NCBI GenBank assembly: GCA_027886175.1
Contig: JAJNNQ010000026.1
Coordinates: 22,331,001 to 22,395,000, forward strand
Direction: 5' to 3'
Length of the DNA: 64,000 nt
Source of the DNA: Phylloscopus collybita
Taxonomy: Eukaryota; Chordata; Aves; Passeriformes; Phylloscopidae
Position 1 is the first letter of the stretch; the number at the start of each line of letters is the position of its first letter. The notes beneath the pieces were generated by a model. That model did not search any database. It was not told the DNA's origin and was given only the letters and a program-made list of their open reading frames with translations. The translations under genes and the position numbers were made by a program. Below are positions 35,456-46,907 of the stretch, piece after piece.

Positions 35456-36600
35456 TTCCATAAGACTACTACATAAGTATTCAGTATTAATCCCAGAAGG
35501 ACTGTAAGAATGTATGAAACTAATGTAAAGGGAAAAAAAGAAAGATCTCTGGGATTCAAGGATATGATAATGAAACTGAAATATGTGATGAGTTTTAAAA
35601 ACAAGACCAGGTCCTGTAACTGATGTGATTTGCTCTTCAGAAATCAGAGACAGAGCCTGCAAATAAGAGTCACTTACAAGGTAAATTGCAGATCTATCAG
35701 CAAGGACAGCTAGCAGGGCCTCAGATTGTTTCAGATATGGAAGGGAAATACTTCTTTTTCTGCTTCCATGTTCATACTGAGCTCTCTGCTGGAAAGTTTC
35801 AAGGTATAAAGTAGGTGTTAGGAAAAAAAAAAAAAGTGGAAGGTGAGTATTACTTTAAAGAAAAACCTTTCCTACTCATAATTAATGCAACAAGGCTAAA
35901 ACTCAGCTATTTTGTATAGTATTCTCCAAAAAGCCATAACCATTTTTCAGAAATACCTCAATTCTGCAGAAATAGGCTCTGTTGAACTTGCTCTTCTTGA
36001 CTATTTTGAAGTTTGCCTTGTAAACAGGCACCTCAAATTCATTTAAAAGGCAGAAATTAATGTCTGTGAAGATGACAGCCTTTTCTATAGCAGCAGCAAA
36101 AAGGACTATCAGCAGAATTGGCATCTCGCCCTGGAAGCAAAACATTCTGAGCTTCTGCTTGCTAAAGCTTCCAAAAGAGGCATGATAATGAGGTTTTAGA
36201 AAATTCCTGGGCTGTCTTGATTTCATATATAGTCTAATCCCACTGCTCAACTTTGGTGATTAAGATAAATAATGTAGAAAATACTCTCTTGAGCCAAGCA
36301 ACAGTAAGTTATGAAGTATTTGTTTTCTGTGATTCGCTGAGGTAGTCACCCCTTTTGCTGGGATTTAATCTTAATATGAATTTGGTCATTGTTGGGGTGC
36401 ATAGACTCACTGCTTGCTAAGAAATCTTACTAGCAGTTGGGGTGTCAGAGGCTCAGAGGGAAAGCTGATGTGTTACTAGCACTATTATCATCAGCCTAAG
36501 GGTGGAAGAAACCATTTGTGTCACCTTGGCTGAGCTGTAGAAAGCAGGTGAACTTCTAAACCAGGAATGTCTCTTGTTTGGAGCCCTTTGTGTTGGTTTT

Positions 36601-36660
36601 TTTGTTGTTGTTGTTTGTTTGTTTGTTTGTTTGTTTGTTTTTTGGTTTTGTTTTGGTTTA
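36601..36660. repeat. (GTTT)n simple repeat
   Basis: GTT units, then about six GTTT units, then a degenerate G/T-rich tail. It produces spurious open frames on both strands. Confidence 0.92.
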
Positions 36661-39600
36661 GGTTGGGGGGTTTTGTGCATAGCTTACAAAAGTTTCTACT
36701 TTGATAGCCCTCCCTTCTTAATTCTGATTCTAATTTTTTTCCATTGTGCACTGAGACTGGAGGAGTTTGAAATATTCTCAGACAAAAAAAAAAATATTCT
36801 GCACTTTTCTCACTGCCTCTTTTGGCTGCTGCAGGTCTGTGTCAATACTGTTGATCTGAAATTTGTTACCTGTTTTCATACATGAAATTTACTACCCAGG
36901 ACTGATTTTTTTATTAGATGTTTAAAGGGATTAAAATAAAAGTTGATATTAAATTACAAACCTTTGCCTTTTAGTGTACATAAGATCATCTCTTGGGTAA
37001 GAATTATTTTATAATTTTCCTTTGTGAGACACATAAGGCATTGCTGTGGATGTGGCAGTAAAATCTAAAAATGCCTGACCTGGAAGGGTATGAAAGAATT
37101 TAGACACTTCTGCAGAAAACGATCATCAGTGATTTTTAACTATTTTTATGGACATGCGCTTTCAGCTATCTTTATTGGCTCTCCTGTAACTAGGAATTGA
37201 TGCATTGGCAGTAAAAATGCATATTCTTACTCAGTTGCATTGACTCCTCTTGCTGCTCAGTATGTGCCTCCAGACACTGCTCTCCACTGGTTCAAAACTT
37301 CAGTTGGAAAACACAAGAGCTATTAGAAGAGTTTTGGTTAGTTTAAATGTGCTGTCAATAAACAAGTTCACAGATTTATCAGCCAGGTATTTACATAGTC
37401 ATAAACTGATTTTTTTTTTAATTTACCCTAATAGATTTGAGTTTTCAAAATGAAACTTCCCTGTAAATGTTCTTACTTCCTGCTACTTTTAAGATCTAAA
37501 CTTTAAAAAAGTAAAAACAACCTTTTATGTTTTTACAGGATCAAAGCTAACTGAAAATTTAAAAAAAAAAATATTAAAAGCATAATATTCTTTATCTGAC
37601 CCTGGAGATCACAGAATACCAATTTTTTTTCTAGTTACTAGTTGCCATGTAAAATTGAAACTTTGCTTCTCTAAAGATCTAAACTTGTGCTTCTAGCAGC
37701 ACGATACAGCTACATTAGTTGTACAATATGAAATTACAAATTTGTTCATGTTTGAGCATAGGTTATCTTGCCTGCACTGCCCTGTGCAAAACTGTGAAGA
37801 GGTTCCAGGTTAATGCCTGCACAAGCTAGAAAGGGAAAACTCATACACATGTGCTGAAGCTCTTTTTTTAGGTTAAGATCTAATTCTAGTATCACTCAAG
37901 GCCCATGTAGAAGTAGAGAGTAGAAATTCCAAAAGAAGATTGTTGAAAAGCAGCAAGCACAGTCTGAGGTACTGACACAGTCAAGAGTTCTTCATCCCTG
38001 TGCTCTGGTCTGATGTTTGTGCTGTAAATGAGAGTTCCTATAGGGCACCATTCTCCAGGTATCTTTAAAATACAAAATACAATAAAAAATACAAAAGGTT
38101 GTATTGTCTGTTCTTGGGATCTTGCACTGTCCTTGCAGAAATGCTGTGTTTTGGTAGTCGTTTCTGTCTTACATCTGGCAAGGGTCATAAATGTGTGTGA
38201 GATTGTTCTATTCTTACAAGGACCTTGAAGACACAAGGTTATTTGGGCTCACCCGTCCTTGAAAGAATTTTTAGGTTCTTTGGTTACATGTTAAGTAGCC
38301 TGGAACACTTGACCTGAAAGCTATGTATTGCAACTGCTGCATCAGACACTTTCCTGAGTAATCAGCCATGTAATTACCAGCCAACTAAAAGGCCTGGGAC
38401 ATAAGCCCAATTTCTGGCAACAGATCATCCATGCCAAAAAGGGTTAATGCAATCTGACAGCTAAAGCCTGGGCAGCAGTTAAATATTTGGGCATGGGTTA
38501 GAAGTTAAGGTGAGTGAGAGCTTAGCTGTGGGAATGCAAGCTGTGCTCTCCATATTTTGCCTTACAGCTGGAGAACAGCCCATGACTTGTCCCATCTGTT
38601 GTATGGCCATTGTGTCTGTGGTATGCTGTGCTCTCCTCTCCTGGGAAAGATGCCCAGAGCTGGAGAAGAATATTCTGTGACCCAGTGACATGCTGTCTGC
38701 CTTCAGAGATGGGCTTAATGCAGTAAGTAAATTATGTGGGGTTAAGTAGATCCCACAGGTCTCTCCTTCCTTCAGCTGGCTTTTACAAGGGTGCTAAGGA
38801 CTGGAATCCTTATGGCTGCTAGGCAGTACAGGGATGTAAGGGCCAGGCTGGATGTGTGTCTGGGGTGAAGGAAGGGCTAAATACAGCAGTAAGTTCTCTA
38901 TTGACACTTTCATTTGTGGCTGGATTCAGTGAATTGCAGCTTCAGCATTTGGCCACCTTGCACTGCGCAAGTGGACAGGACAGCACTGCTGTCCTGAGAT
39001 GACTTGGAAATGTTTTGGAGATGGATGCTGATAAGGAATGCTCTCAGCAGTTCTCTTGCATGAGTCCTTCTCATATGGCCAAATGCACTAGAACACAGAG
39101 GAAACTTCTTTCTCCAACCTTTCCATGTTAATTTGAGGAAAATTGGGCAGTATATCTGGTAACTCTCCTGTCACTCCTTTGCTGAGTATCTTGTCCCTTT
39201 CCATGGAGCTTTGCCAGGGACTGACCTAATGGTAGCATTCCTCTAAGAGCTTTAAAGCATCAGATGCTTAGGAAAATAGGAATGCAAAAGGCAGCAGTTG
39301 TGTCCTAATTCTTGCCCTTGTACACCCAGCAATAGTAAAGCAGTACTTTTTGGTCAGATTGGGAAGCCTTTTTCCATAGTTTCCTCACCCTCGATAAACT
39401 TGTGGGCTATTTGTATAGAAAGCTTGTGATTTATAGGTCTATAGTGAAAAGAGAAGTATGTGATTAGAGGGAATCTGGAGGAACATTTGCATGTATACTT
39501 TTCCAGGAAGTGGAAAGGATTTGGGAACAAAGGAACAGATTTGTAATTGCATGTTCTGCTTGCTGCAAAGACAAGGTACTTCAGTTAGACTGAACAGCAG

Positions 39601-40960
39601 AGACCAATATTTAATTTCCAGCAGTGGATATTGGCCAATGGAAAAATACAAAGATAGGGCAAGCATAGATACCGTAGTACATTCTGGTATGCTCCCCCAG
39701 TTTCTGCAATTCCTTCACTAATTTCTTTTGCAAAATTTGAATTAGGGTGATATTTCTATCTCTGCAATTTTAGATGGGCATTTCTTGCATGAATTAGTTC
39801 TTTTTGGGGTTTGTGGGCATACCTATTGCTTCATATGCCAATGCATTCCCCAGCTTTAGCTGCACATGTGTAAAAGTAGCGATTTTTTGCTTGGCTATCT
39901 GCCTGTTTGATTTAATGTTTCCTAGTTGTTCTGCTGGAAGAACGAGTGAGCAGTTATTCTCTAGTTTTCCCCATGCCACTTCTGATTTGTAGGCCTGCAT
40001 TAGGTTTCTCATCTGTCTCCTCTGTACTGAAGGTACAGGTTCTAAATAACTTAGCACTGCTTTTTTGCCAGTAAGCATGTGGCATTTGTAGTTTTTTGTT
40101 GCAAGGCTGGGCCTATTTTCTGAGTGACAATTGTCAGTTTGGGATGGTTTTCGGCTGGCATTTCCACAATTCATGTGGAAGCAACTTCACTGTCTTCTGA
40201 GCATGCAAAAATAGAGTGCTCTCCTCCTCCAGTCCTCTTTCAATACTTGCACATTAGCCTACAGCATACTGCAAATACATTGAATTCTACAGTGATTGCT
40301 TTGAACCCTCAGCTGGTAAACAACTGTTAAAATCTTCTAACTTAAGTTAGGAAAAAACTAAAGGTATTAACAGAATGTGAACTAAACACTCTTCTGTTGC
40401 TTCTCTTGTTCCTCTTTCTTACAAAGTCAGCTCAGGAGTGTTTTGTTTGGGGATGGATGTACCTGTGTGTTTGGGGATGATGTTGACTGGGAAGAGGCAA
40501 AAACAGTGATTGACACTGGAAAAAAAGACTTAAAACATAGACTCTTTACAGAAATGAGCAGTTCAATACCCTTTCTTTCACTGGCAGTGTTGCTATAGCA
40601 CAGACATAAAACAAAAGTGAGAAAAGATTTTAACACGTTCAGTCTATATGTAGAATTCAACAGCAAAAGGATTCCTGGGAGAGCCTCATGCTTCTTCATT
40701 GCCAGACTTGTTCTCTGCCTCCAATTGTCTGGGCAAATATTTAGTAGAATGCAGGTGATTTCAACCTCAAAAGCCTTGAAATGCATTGTGTCAAGTCTGT
40801 AGGATCAGACTCCTCTTCCATCTTGCAGAACTAGAAGAATTTAAAAGTAGTTAAATTTTAGTTACTTTGGGTTTTTGATTGGGGGGGGAAGGAGAGAGAA
40901 AAAGAAGCATCAATTCATGGATAGAACTGGATTTGTAAAGATCCTGGGTAAAGAACTGTA

Positions 40961-41105
40961 TCACAGAATCTGTCTGTCTGCTCCAGCAGGGACACTTGGA
41001 GCTAGTCGCTCTGGTCCCTGTCCAGACAGGTTTTGAATGTCTTGAAGGATGAAGACTCTACAACCTCCGTGGGCAACTGATGCCAGTACCTGGTCACTCA
41101 GGTGC
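40961..41105 (-). mobile_element. CR1 LINE fragment, minus orientation
   Basis: TCACAGAATC at the left, then CTGTCCAGACAGGTTTTGAA and CTCTACAACCTCCGTGGGCA, are landmarks of the reverse-complement CR1 3' end. Short and 5'-truncated. Confidence 0.75.
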
Positions 41106-41556
41106 CCATTGCCTCTGGTGATATGAATCATGCTGGATTTGCAAATGCTTTATTTGCTCCTTTTGTTTTCCTGACTTACTTAGAAGAAGTGGAGTGTTTG
41201 AAGAATTTGCAGGGTCAAAGTTGGAACATTAGAAATAGTTTAAATATAAGGGGGATTAACATTGATTTTAAGAAGTGCTACCCTGCCTAGATTTGAAAAA
41301 GTTTGAATATGCACAAAGGATATGCAGGAAAGAATGGTAAAAGAAAATATTATCATTAGTTATGTTAATAGTTTCTTTGCTGAAATCATATGACAATTTT
41401 AGATGGTAGGCTACTTTTTATAGAATGGAAGGACTCTCAAATCTGCATATTAAAGACTGAGACAGTCATATATGAAAAGTATCTTGTCTGAAGAAAGTTT
41501 CATATGTGATTCATCTCCTTTTCATTAACTTCTGACTTGCATTTTTCTCTTAATAG

Positions 41557-41648
41557 ACACAGGCCTTGCATTTTATAATGCAACTTATCTTTTACGACAG
41601 AGAATTTGATGGTAGAATGAAGAAATTGCACAAACTTTTATTAAACAG
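41557..41648 (+). other. Exon-like open segment 5 of candidate chain
   Basis: A good acceptor (GCATTTTTCTCTTAATAG) and a GTATTT donor enclose 92 nt with 30 open codons plus two bases. The peptide includes ALHFIMQLIFYDREFDGR and KKLHKLLLN. Its outgoing phase is exactly that needed by 43373-43568. Not recognised; protein-coding status unproven. Confidence 0.28.
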
Positions 41649-42533
41649 GTATTTCCCCAAATAGCTTTATTTTACCAAGGATCTTGCAAAGCAAATAGGC
41701 CACTAGCCAGCTATGAATAAAATGCAGACAGCAATCCTTTCCGGAAGTTAAATATCTTTATAAATATATAGACATATTAGTAACTTGGCAGCCTTACCAA
41801 CCAGGCTAAGGGCAGGGAATGGCTTGAAAAGCATTCTACTGAGAAACACCAAGAGCAGCTCATTAATTTCAGAATTTTGCTGTGGCAGACACAGCACCAG
41901 GGGCTTGTTTCATTATTACAAGTGATGACATTTGCTGCGTGACCAGAGTGATCCTCTAGGGCTGTAGCTGGTGTATTTCATAGCTCAAGTACAGCGAATT
42001 CTACAGACAGGTCTTAATTCCAAAGAGTACACACTTTGGAAAGGTGAGGCATCATAGAAACTGAAGGTAAGATTCCTGTTGAATTTCCTAGATTTTTGTT
42101 CTTTGTTTAGGATATGATTGTTTAACTGTACAGAAGTAGCTCCAAAGCAAAAAATCTCTTGGTCTATTTGTCAAATTAATTTTTTTTTCTGCTTTATTTG
42201 TGCTACTCTGTAGTTGGTCTTGTTGTAATCATTAGTTTTACCATGGGTGTGCTGGGAGGCGCAGAAGTCCAGCTGTGGCTTCAGTGTGGTTCTACAATGG
42301 TTATAACTAGAACAGAAGCAGACAAGGTTTTCATATAGCAGGGAAATTTAGGAATCAACACAACTTTCGTTATGGTGAGAAGCTATCAAACTTCCAGGCA
42401 TGCGCAAAGAAGCTCCTCATGCAAATCTGAGTCACCACGTAAGTACCTGCAAATATTCCTGGCAAGAGTATTTTTTCAGTCAGTGTTTTACATGATTAAA
42501 AAGAAAAACCCCTACTGGTTTCATGGAGCTTTT

Positions 42534-42672
42534 CACAGAATTACAGAATATTCTGAGTTGGAAGGGGCCCATAAAGATCATTGAGTCTAACTCTAAAGTG
42601 AATAGTCCATGCAGGGATTAAGCCTGTCACTTTGGTCTCATTAGCATGATGCTCTACCCCATTGAGCTAATG
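42534..42672 (-). mobile_element. SINE: tRNA-Ile head, CR1-like tail (TguSINE1 type)
   Basis: On the minus strand the right part reads like a degraded tRNA-Ile: TAGCTCAATGGGGTAGAGCA (A-box region), then TGCTAATGAGACCAAAG around an AAT anticodon, and a B-box-like GGCTTAATCCC. The left part, CACAGAATTACAGAATATTC with TTGGAAGGGGCCCATAAAGA, is a CR1 3' tail. A tRNA-Ile head joined to a CR1 tail is the organisation of the passerine SINE family TguSINE1. The 5' end of the head is worn, so the right boundary is approximate. Confidence 0.82.
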
Positions 42673-42944
42673 TTTGAGTTTTCCTAAGCATGCCACTTTT
42701 GACTTTGATATTAGGGCTAATAATGGAGCTATATTTGCACTAACTGTGTGTCAGACTCTGTGCTTCCTGCCTTCTATGTAAAATTTCAAAGGATCATATA
42801 ACTGGAATTCTGGGTCAGCTGTGATTTTAAGTAAGGGCACAAATCTGTTTACTGCATTAATCCTAGACTTATTGTTTTTGCTTACATTTTATGGAGGAAG
42901 AAGTTAAGTGCATAAAAAAGTTTTCTTCTAAAAATGGGCCTGCA

Positions 42945-43237
42945 AGCAGGAGTTACTTTCTCAAGAGTTTGCCACCTACAGTTAGTCAGATTGATTGTCT
43001 GAGAATTATAATGAAACACAAGAAGTTCCACCTCAACGTGAAGAATTTCTTTACACTGAAGGCCGCAGAGCACTGGAACAGGCTGCCCAGGAAGGTTGTG
43101 GATCTTCCTCTCTGAAGAATTCCAAACCCACCAGGACATGTTCCTGTATCACTTGCTCTAAGTGACCCAACTCCAGGCAGGGGAGTTGGACTGGATAATC
43201 TCCATAGGTCCCTTTGAACCCTAATGATTCTGTGATT
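42945..43237 (+). mobile_element. CR1 LINE 3' fragment, plus orientation
   Basis: TTCCACCTCAACGTGAAGAA, GCACTGGAACAGGCTGCCCA and CCTAATGATTCTGTGATTTT are the CR1 3' end in plus orientation. The 5' limit is approximate. Small open frames here are LINE remnants. Confidence 0.9.
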
Positions 43238-43372
43238 TTTCACTATTTTCATTAGTTCCACACAACAAAAGCATTTATGAAATTTAGGTAATATTCTGGA
43301 CCATATCTGTACTATAAATATAACATTGAAATACCTTCTGTGAAACCAACACGCTTTGTTTTTGTTTTTCAG

Positions 43373-43568
43373 GTGTTCACAGAAGTTGCTGCACACCTCC
43401 TTTTGCACAACATGCTTTCTGCAAAAACCATTTGCACCAACAAGCTTTGGTGTAAATCCTCCAAAACTGGAAAAATTGGAAATGTGGAAAAATGCTCCCC
43501 AGGCTCATTTTTGGGACTATTACGTTCACTGCCCAGCTGACAGCTATGTTCTTGGAAAAAGTTATTAA
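43373..43568 (+). other. Exon-like open segment 6, with stop codon
   Basis: A strong acceptor (GTTTTTGTTTTTCAG) is followed by one base that completes a codon and 64 open codons, ending in TAA at 43566-43568. The peptide contains FAPTSFGVNPPKLEKLEMW and HFWDYYVHCPADSYVLG, rich in W, Y and H and not low-complexity, so it looks like a real C terminus. Another frame over the same bases is also open for a similar length, which lowers confidence. Signals of the ATTAAA type occur at about 43702 and 43731. The product is not recognised. Confidence 0.3.
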
Positions 43569-44300
43569 CTTTTGAATGGAAAAAAGAATATGTATTTTTA
43601 TAAAGGATATGTTTAAAAATACCATTCAGGTTTGCACTAAAAAAGTTAGATTTTGTTTTACTAATTTTTTTCAGGTCCATTTTTTTAAATGTGGAGAAAA
43701 GATTAAAAATTACTTTTTATCAAATTTTTGAATTAAAAATTAGCTGGACTATTTGATAGTGTGCATTTGGCTTGTATTTGTGGCCATTTCAGACAAACCT
43801 GTGGAGTGGTCCAGCTTTTAAGTAAGTCTTACTGCATCGAATACTTGAAGAGATCTTTTTTTTCCTTGTATCACCGAATACCAGTTCTATGTTTCACATA
43901 CTTATACACCAGCATGTGAGCATTTGTTGACACTGAACTAACCCTGTAATTGTCTGCGCTTGCTCCACTGCACAGGTTCGAGTGTTTTTAAAGTACTGGA
44001 GATATGGTGGAGGTATTCGGCCGGGCTCAGGGGCAGCAGGCACTGCTCAACTTGTGGCTGAGCTGCCTCTGGGGAAGTGAGTAATACTGTATGTGCCTTC
44101 CTGCCTCCGTTTTGCTGTCTTTATCTGGGCTCACAAGTCTGGCAGAGATCAGCAGGTTGGTTTCCAAGTTTCTCTTGTGGGCTGTGCAAGTGCGACGTGC
44201 TCAGAACTGGGATTCTGAAGTGTACGCTCTAGCAAGGAACACGCCTCTGACAGCGTTGTGCGGACAGACCCACATTCCACTGGGGCCATCGGGATAAAGT
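43569..44300. other. Intergenic DNA before the SYNCRIP CpG island
   Basis: AT-rich sequence grading into GC-rich sequence. I see nothing recognisable in it. Confidence 0.6.
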
Positions 44301-45119
44301 TAAATCCCCACCGAGGGTGCGCTCCAAGCGTAGCTGCGGGGCAAAGGCTCCGTTCCTGGGGCCGTGCTGCGGAATTCCGGCGCTGGAGCTGCGCGGCGCC
44401 TTAGCCCGTGCTGCTTTCAGCGCCTTCCCACCGCCGACCCCCGCCTCGGGGCCCCGTCCGACGCCGCCGCTCCGCGCGGTGCCCGAGGGAAACTCCCGTT
44501 CCTCTTGGCCAAACTCTGCCTCCGCCCGGCGGTCCCTACAGGGCGGGCAGTCCGAGGGGCCGGTGCCGGGCGCCCCTCTGGGCAGGGGTGAGGCGCCTCC
44601 CGCCCCCAGTGCGGGAATGCCGAGCGCCGCCGGGCTCGCCTGGCCGGCAGCCACACAAAGCGTGGCTCTCCCCTCCCTTTGTCTGCGTGGCTTTGTCTCC
44701 TCCGTCCCCTCCCCGCCGCGGGCCGGGACTTCCCCCCCCGCCCCCCCGCCTGCGGCCGCCGCCGTTCCCCCCGTTTTGTGCCACCTGCGCGCCGTGGGAA
44801 CGGCCGCTCGCCCAATCCCGGTCCGGCCGCGGCCGCTCCAGCGGCGCCGAGCCCGCACAGGTGCAGGCGGGCGGCGCCGGGGAGCGCGCCGTCCGCGCAG
44901 GGGGCTCGTCCCGCCGCCGCCTCCCCGCGGCAGCGCTTCACGCGGGAGGGAAGGAGGGAGGGAAGGAAGGAGGCAGGAGCACAGGGAGGGAGCGGCGCGC
45001 GCCGCTCCGCATGGAAGGCGGAGAGCGCGCGCGTGGGGCGAACGGAGGGGAGGGCGGGCGGGCGCGCGCGCGCGGGCGGGGCTCGGCGATATAACCCTTG
45101 CGGAGCTGCCTGGGAGACC

Positions 45120-45452
45120 CCGGGTTTTGGGGCTGCGCCAGCGCGCGCGGCGGCGCCTCCTCCTCCTCCTCCTCTTCTCTTCCCTCTCCCCCCGCTCCGC
45201 TCCCGCCCGCCCTCCGCCCGCCCCCCCCCGCGCGGAGTGGAAGGGGCCGGGGCTGGTGCCAGCAGCAGCAGCAGCAGCAGCGGCGTGAGCGCTCGAGCGG
45301 CCGCCATTTTACGCCAGCTCCAGCAGCAGCACTGCCCGGACACACCGCCGCGGGAGCGCGGAACGGGGGCAGCGCCTCAGCACGCCGAGCCACGACCCGC
45401 GCCCCGAGAGACCCTTCGCACACGGCGGTTCTCCCCCCGCAGACACACACAG
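45120..45452 (+). other. SYNCRIP: SYNCRIP noncoding exon 1 (5' UTR)
   Basis: Inferred 5' UTR exon ending at ACACACAG before GTCAGG at 45453. The start is approximate, placed about 30 bp after the TATA-like element. It contains a (CAG)n run around 45261-45281 and the YY1 motif GCCGCCATTTT at 45300-45310, and I see no ATG from 45240 to the donor. The next exon begins 12 bp before the start codon. The exact transcription start cannot be read from sequence. Confidence 0.6.
45261..45282 (+). repeat. (CAG)n tract in SYNCRIP 5' UTR
   Basis: About seven CAG/AGC units lie in the noncoding first exon. A further (CTC)n tract lies just upstream near 45157-45175. Potentially length-polymorphic. Confidence 0.85.
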
Positions 45453-46747
45453 GTCAGGGCGGCCGGGCGCTGGCGGGGTGGAAGCGGGCCGGGTGGCAGC
45501 GCGGGCTGAGGCGACGGAGGGCGGGAGGCGCACGCTGGGGCCCCGCAACGCTGTGGGACGGAGCCGCTGCGCGATGGGTGGAGGAGCTGCTGGCGCTGCC
45601 TTCGTGGCCGCCACTGTCGGGCAGGCGGGGGGCGGCCGGGCCGGTGCGCGGCCCCGGCGTGGCGGCGGCGGCCGGGGCACCACCCGAGCCGGGCCGGCGC
45701 GGGGCGCGTGGCTCCTGCCTTATTGTCCCGCCGGCCCCGCCGCTCCATTCATTGCCCGTGAGGGGCAGAGGGCGAACAGTGGCCTCGGTGACCGGCGTGT
45801 GCGTGGGGAGCGGGGCCGCCCGGGTTTGGCGTGGCCCCGGTCACGTCGGGAGGCGGTGGGCGATGGACAGTGGTGTTTCCTGGCTGGGAAACGGGGCCTT
45901 GCATTGTTCCGGACCGGAGTGTGGCCGGGAGGCTGCGGCGGGGCCGGGAGGCACCGCGGGCTCCCGGCCGGGTGGTGAAATCGGGCCCGGGGTGTTGCAA
46001 CCCGCTCTCCGGGGGGAATAGGGTGAGAGGTGGGGAATGGCCGGGGCTCGGGGCGGGGGGGAGCCGCTCCTCCCGCGGGAGTGTGGCGGGGAGGGGGGGG
46101 AAGTCGGTCACTGGAGGAAGTTGTAGGACATCTGAACGCGCGGAGCACGTGTTTCCATCGGGCTCATGGCCGCCGCCGCCGTGGGTGGGTGCGGGCTGGG
46201 AAGAGCGCTTTGTTCCTCTCGCTTGCCCGTCCGGCATCGAAGTGGAGGCGGGAAGGGATCCCGGCCGCGCCCGGGGCCTGGAGAGGCGGCGTGCGCCGAG
46301 GGGCAGCGAGTTTGCAGCGGGCGGTGGAGGCGGCAGCGAGTGTCAGTGACGGTATCGCGGTGCATGTGGCAGGTTTGCTTGTCCTGCCACCCCCGCTGTT
46401 GCCTTTTTGCTCCATTTCTAACTTGATCAGAGCGTCTTAGGGAGTGTGTTAGAGAGAGGGGAGGTGAGTCAGTGTCTGTCTGGGTTGTGTAAAACCTGCA
46501 GTGAAAGCTACCCCACCCCCCTTAGGCAGTGGTGTTAGGGCTTTCCTTTGTGTTAGTGCTTCTTTTGAGGAATTTCCTGCGCCTTGCAAAACTGAAAAAA
46601 ATTATCAGGGCGGTGATCTGGTATTTTTTTTTATTTCTTTCCTATTACTTTAAAAGAATAGGGTAGTCTGTTGCATGTACTGTCACTTGAATTGTTCTAC
46701 CCGAAGATATATTTAGCTTAATTTTGATGCTTATTGCATTTGAACAG

Positions 46748-46907
46748 ATATCTGGAAACATGGCTACTGAACATGTTAATGGGAATGGTACTGAAGAGCC
46801 CATGGATACTTCTGCTGCAGTTACCCATTCTGAGCATTTCCAGACATTGCTTGATGCTGGTTTACCACAGAAAGTTGCTGAAAAACTAGATGAAATTTAC
46901 GTTGCAG
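46748..46907 (+). CDS. SYNCRIP: SYNCRIP exon 2 (start codon)
   Basis: The acceptor TTTGAACAG precedes 12 nt of 5' UTR, then ATG at 46760. It encodes residues 1-49 plus one base, and the donor is GTAAGA. Within it, [11 protein letters not shown] differs from the mammalian sequence, while [19 protein letters not shown] is conserved. An in-frame TAG lies only in the intron. Confidence 0.97.

Larger units (their letters stand above)
30771..40960. other. Intergenic DNA between SNHG5 and SYNCRIP
   Basis: AT-rich sequence with no recognised gene. It holds an (AAAAC)n tract at 35417-35450, a GTTT repeat at 36601-36641, one short splice-bounded open segment at 32672-32723 and a 126-codon minus-strand frame at 39794-40174 that I cannot assign. 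Confidence 0.5.
44300..46400. promoter_or_regulatory. CpG island and promoter region of SYNCRIP
   Basis: About 2.1 kb of very GC- and CpG-rich DNA around noncoding exon 1. It has many GC boxes (GGGGCGGGG-like), a TATA-like TATAAC at 45090-45095 and a perfect YY1-type GCCGCCATTTT at 45300-45310. Long open frames of 100-320 codons occur on both strands and in several frames. They are low-complexity R/A/P/G-rich and arise from composition. Confidence 0.88.

Noticed and set aside
42608..42670. tRNA-Ile gene on the minus strand
   Set aside because: The arms are degraded and the sequence is fused to a CR1-like tail, so it is the head of a SINE rather than a functional tRNA gene.
44229..46440. Many long open frames on both strands (up to 323 codons)
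   Set aside because: They lie in the SYNCRIP CpG island, overlap each other in several frames on both strands, and are low-complexity R/A/P/G-rich. High GC removes stop codons; there is no family signature.
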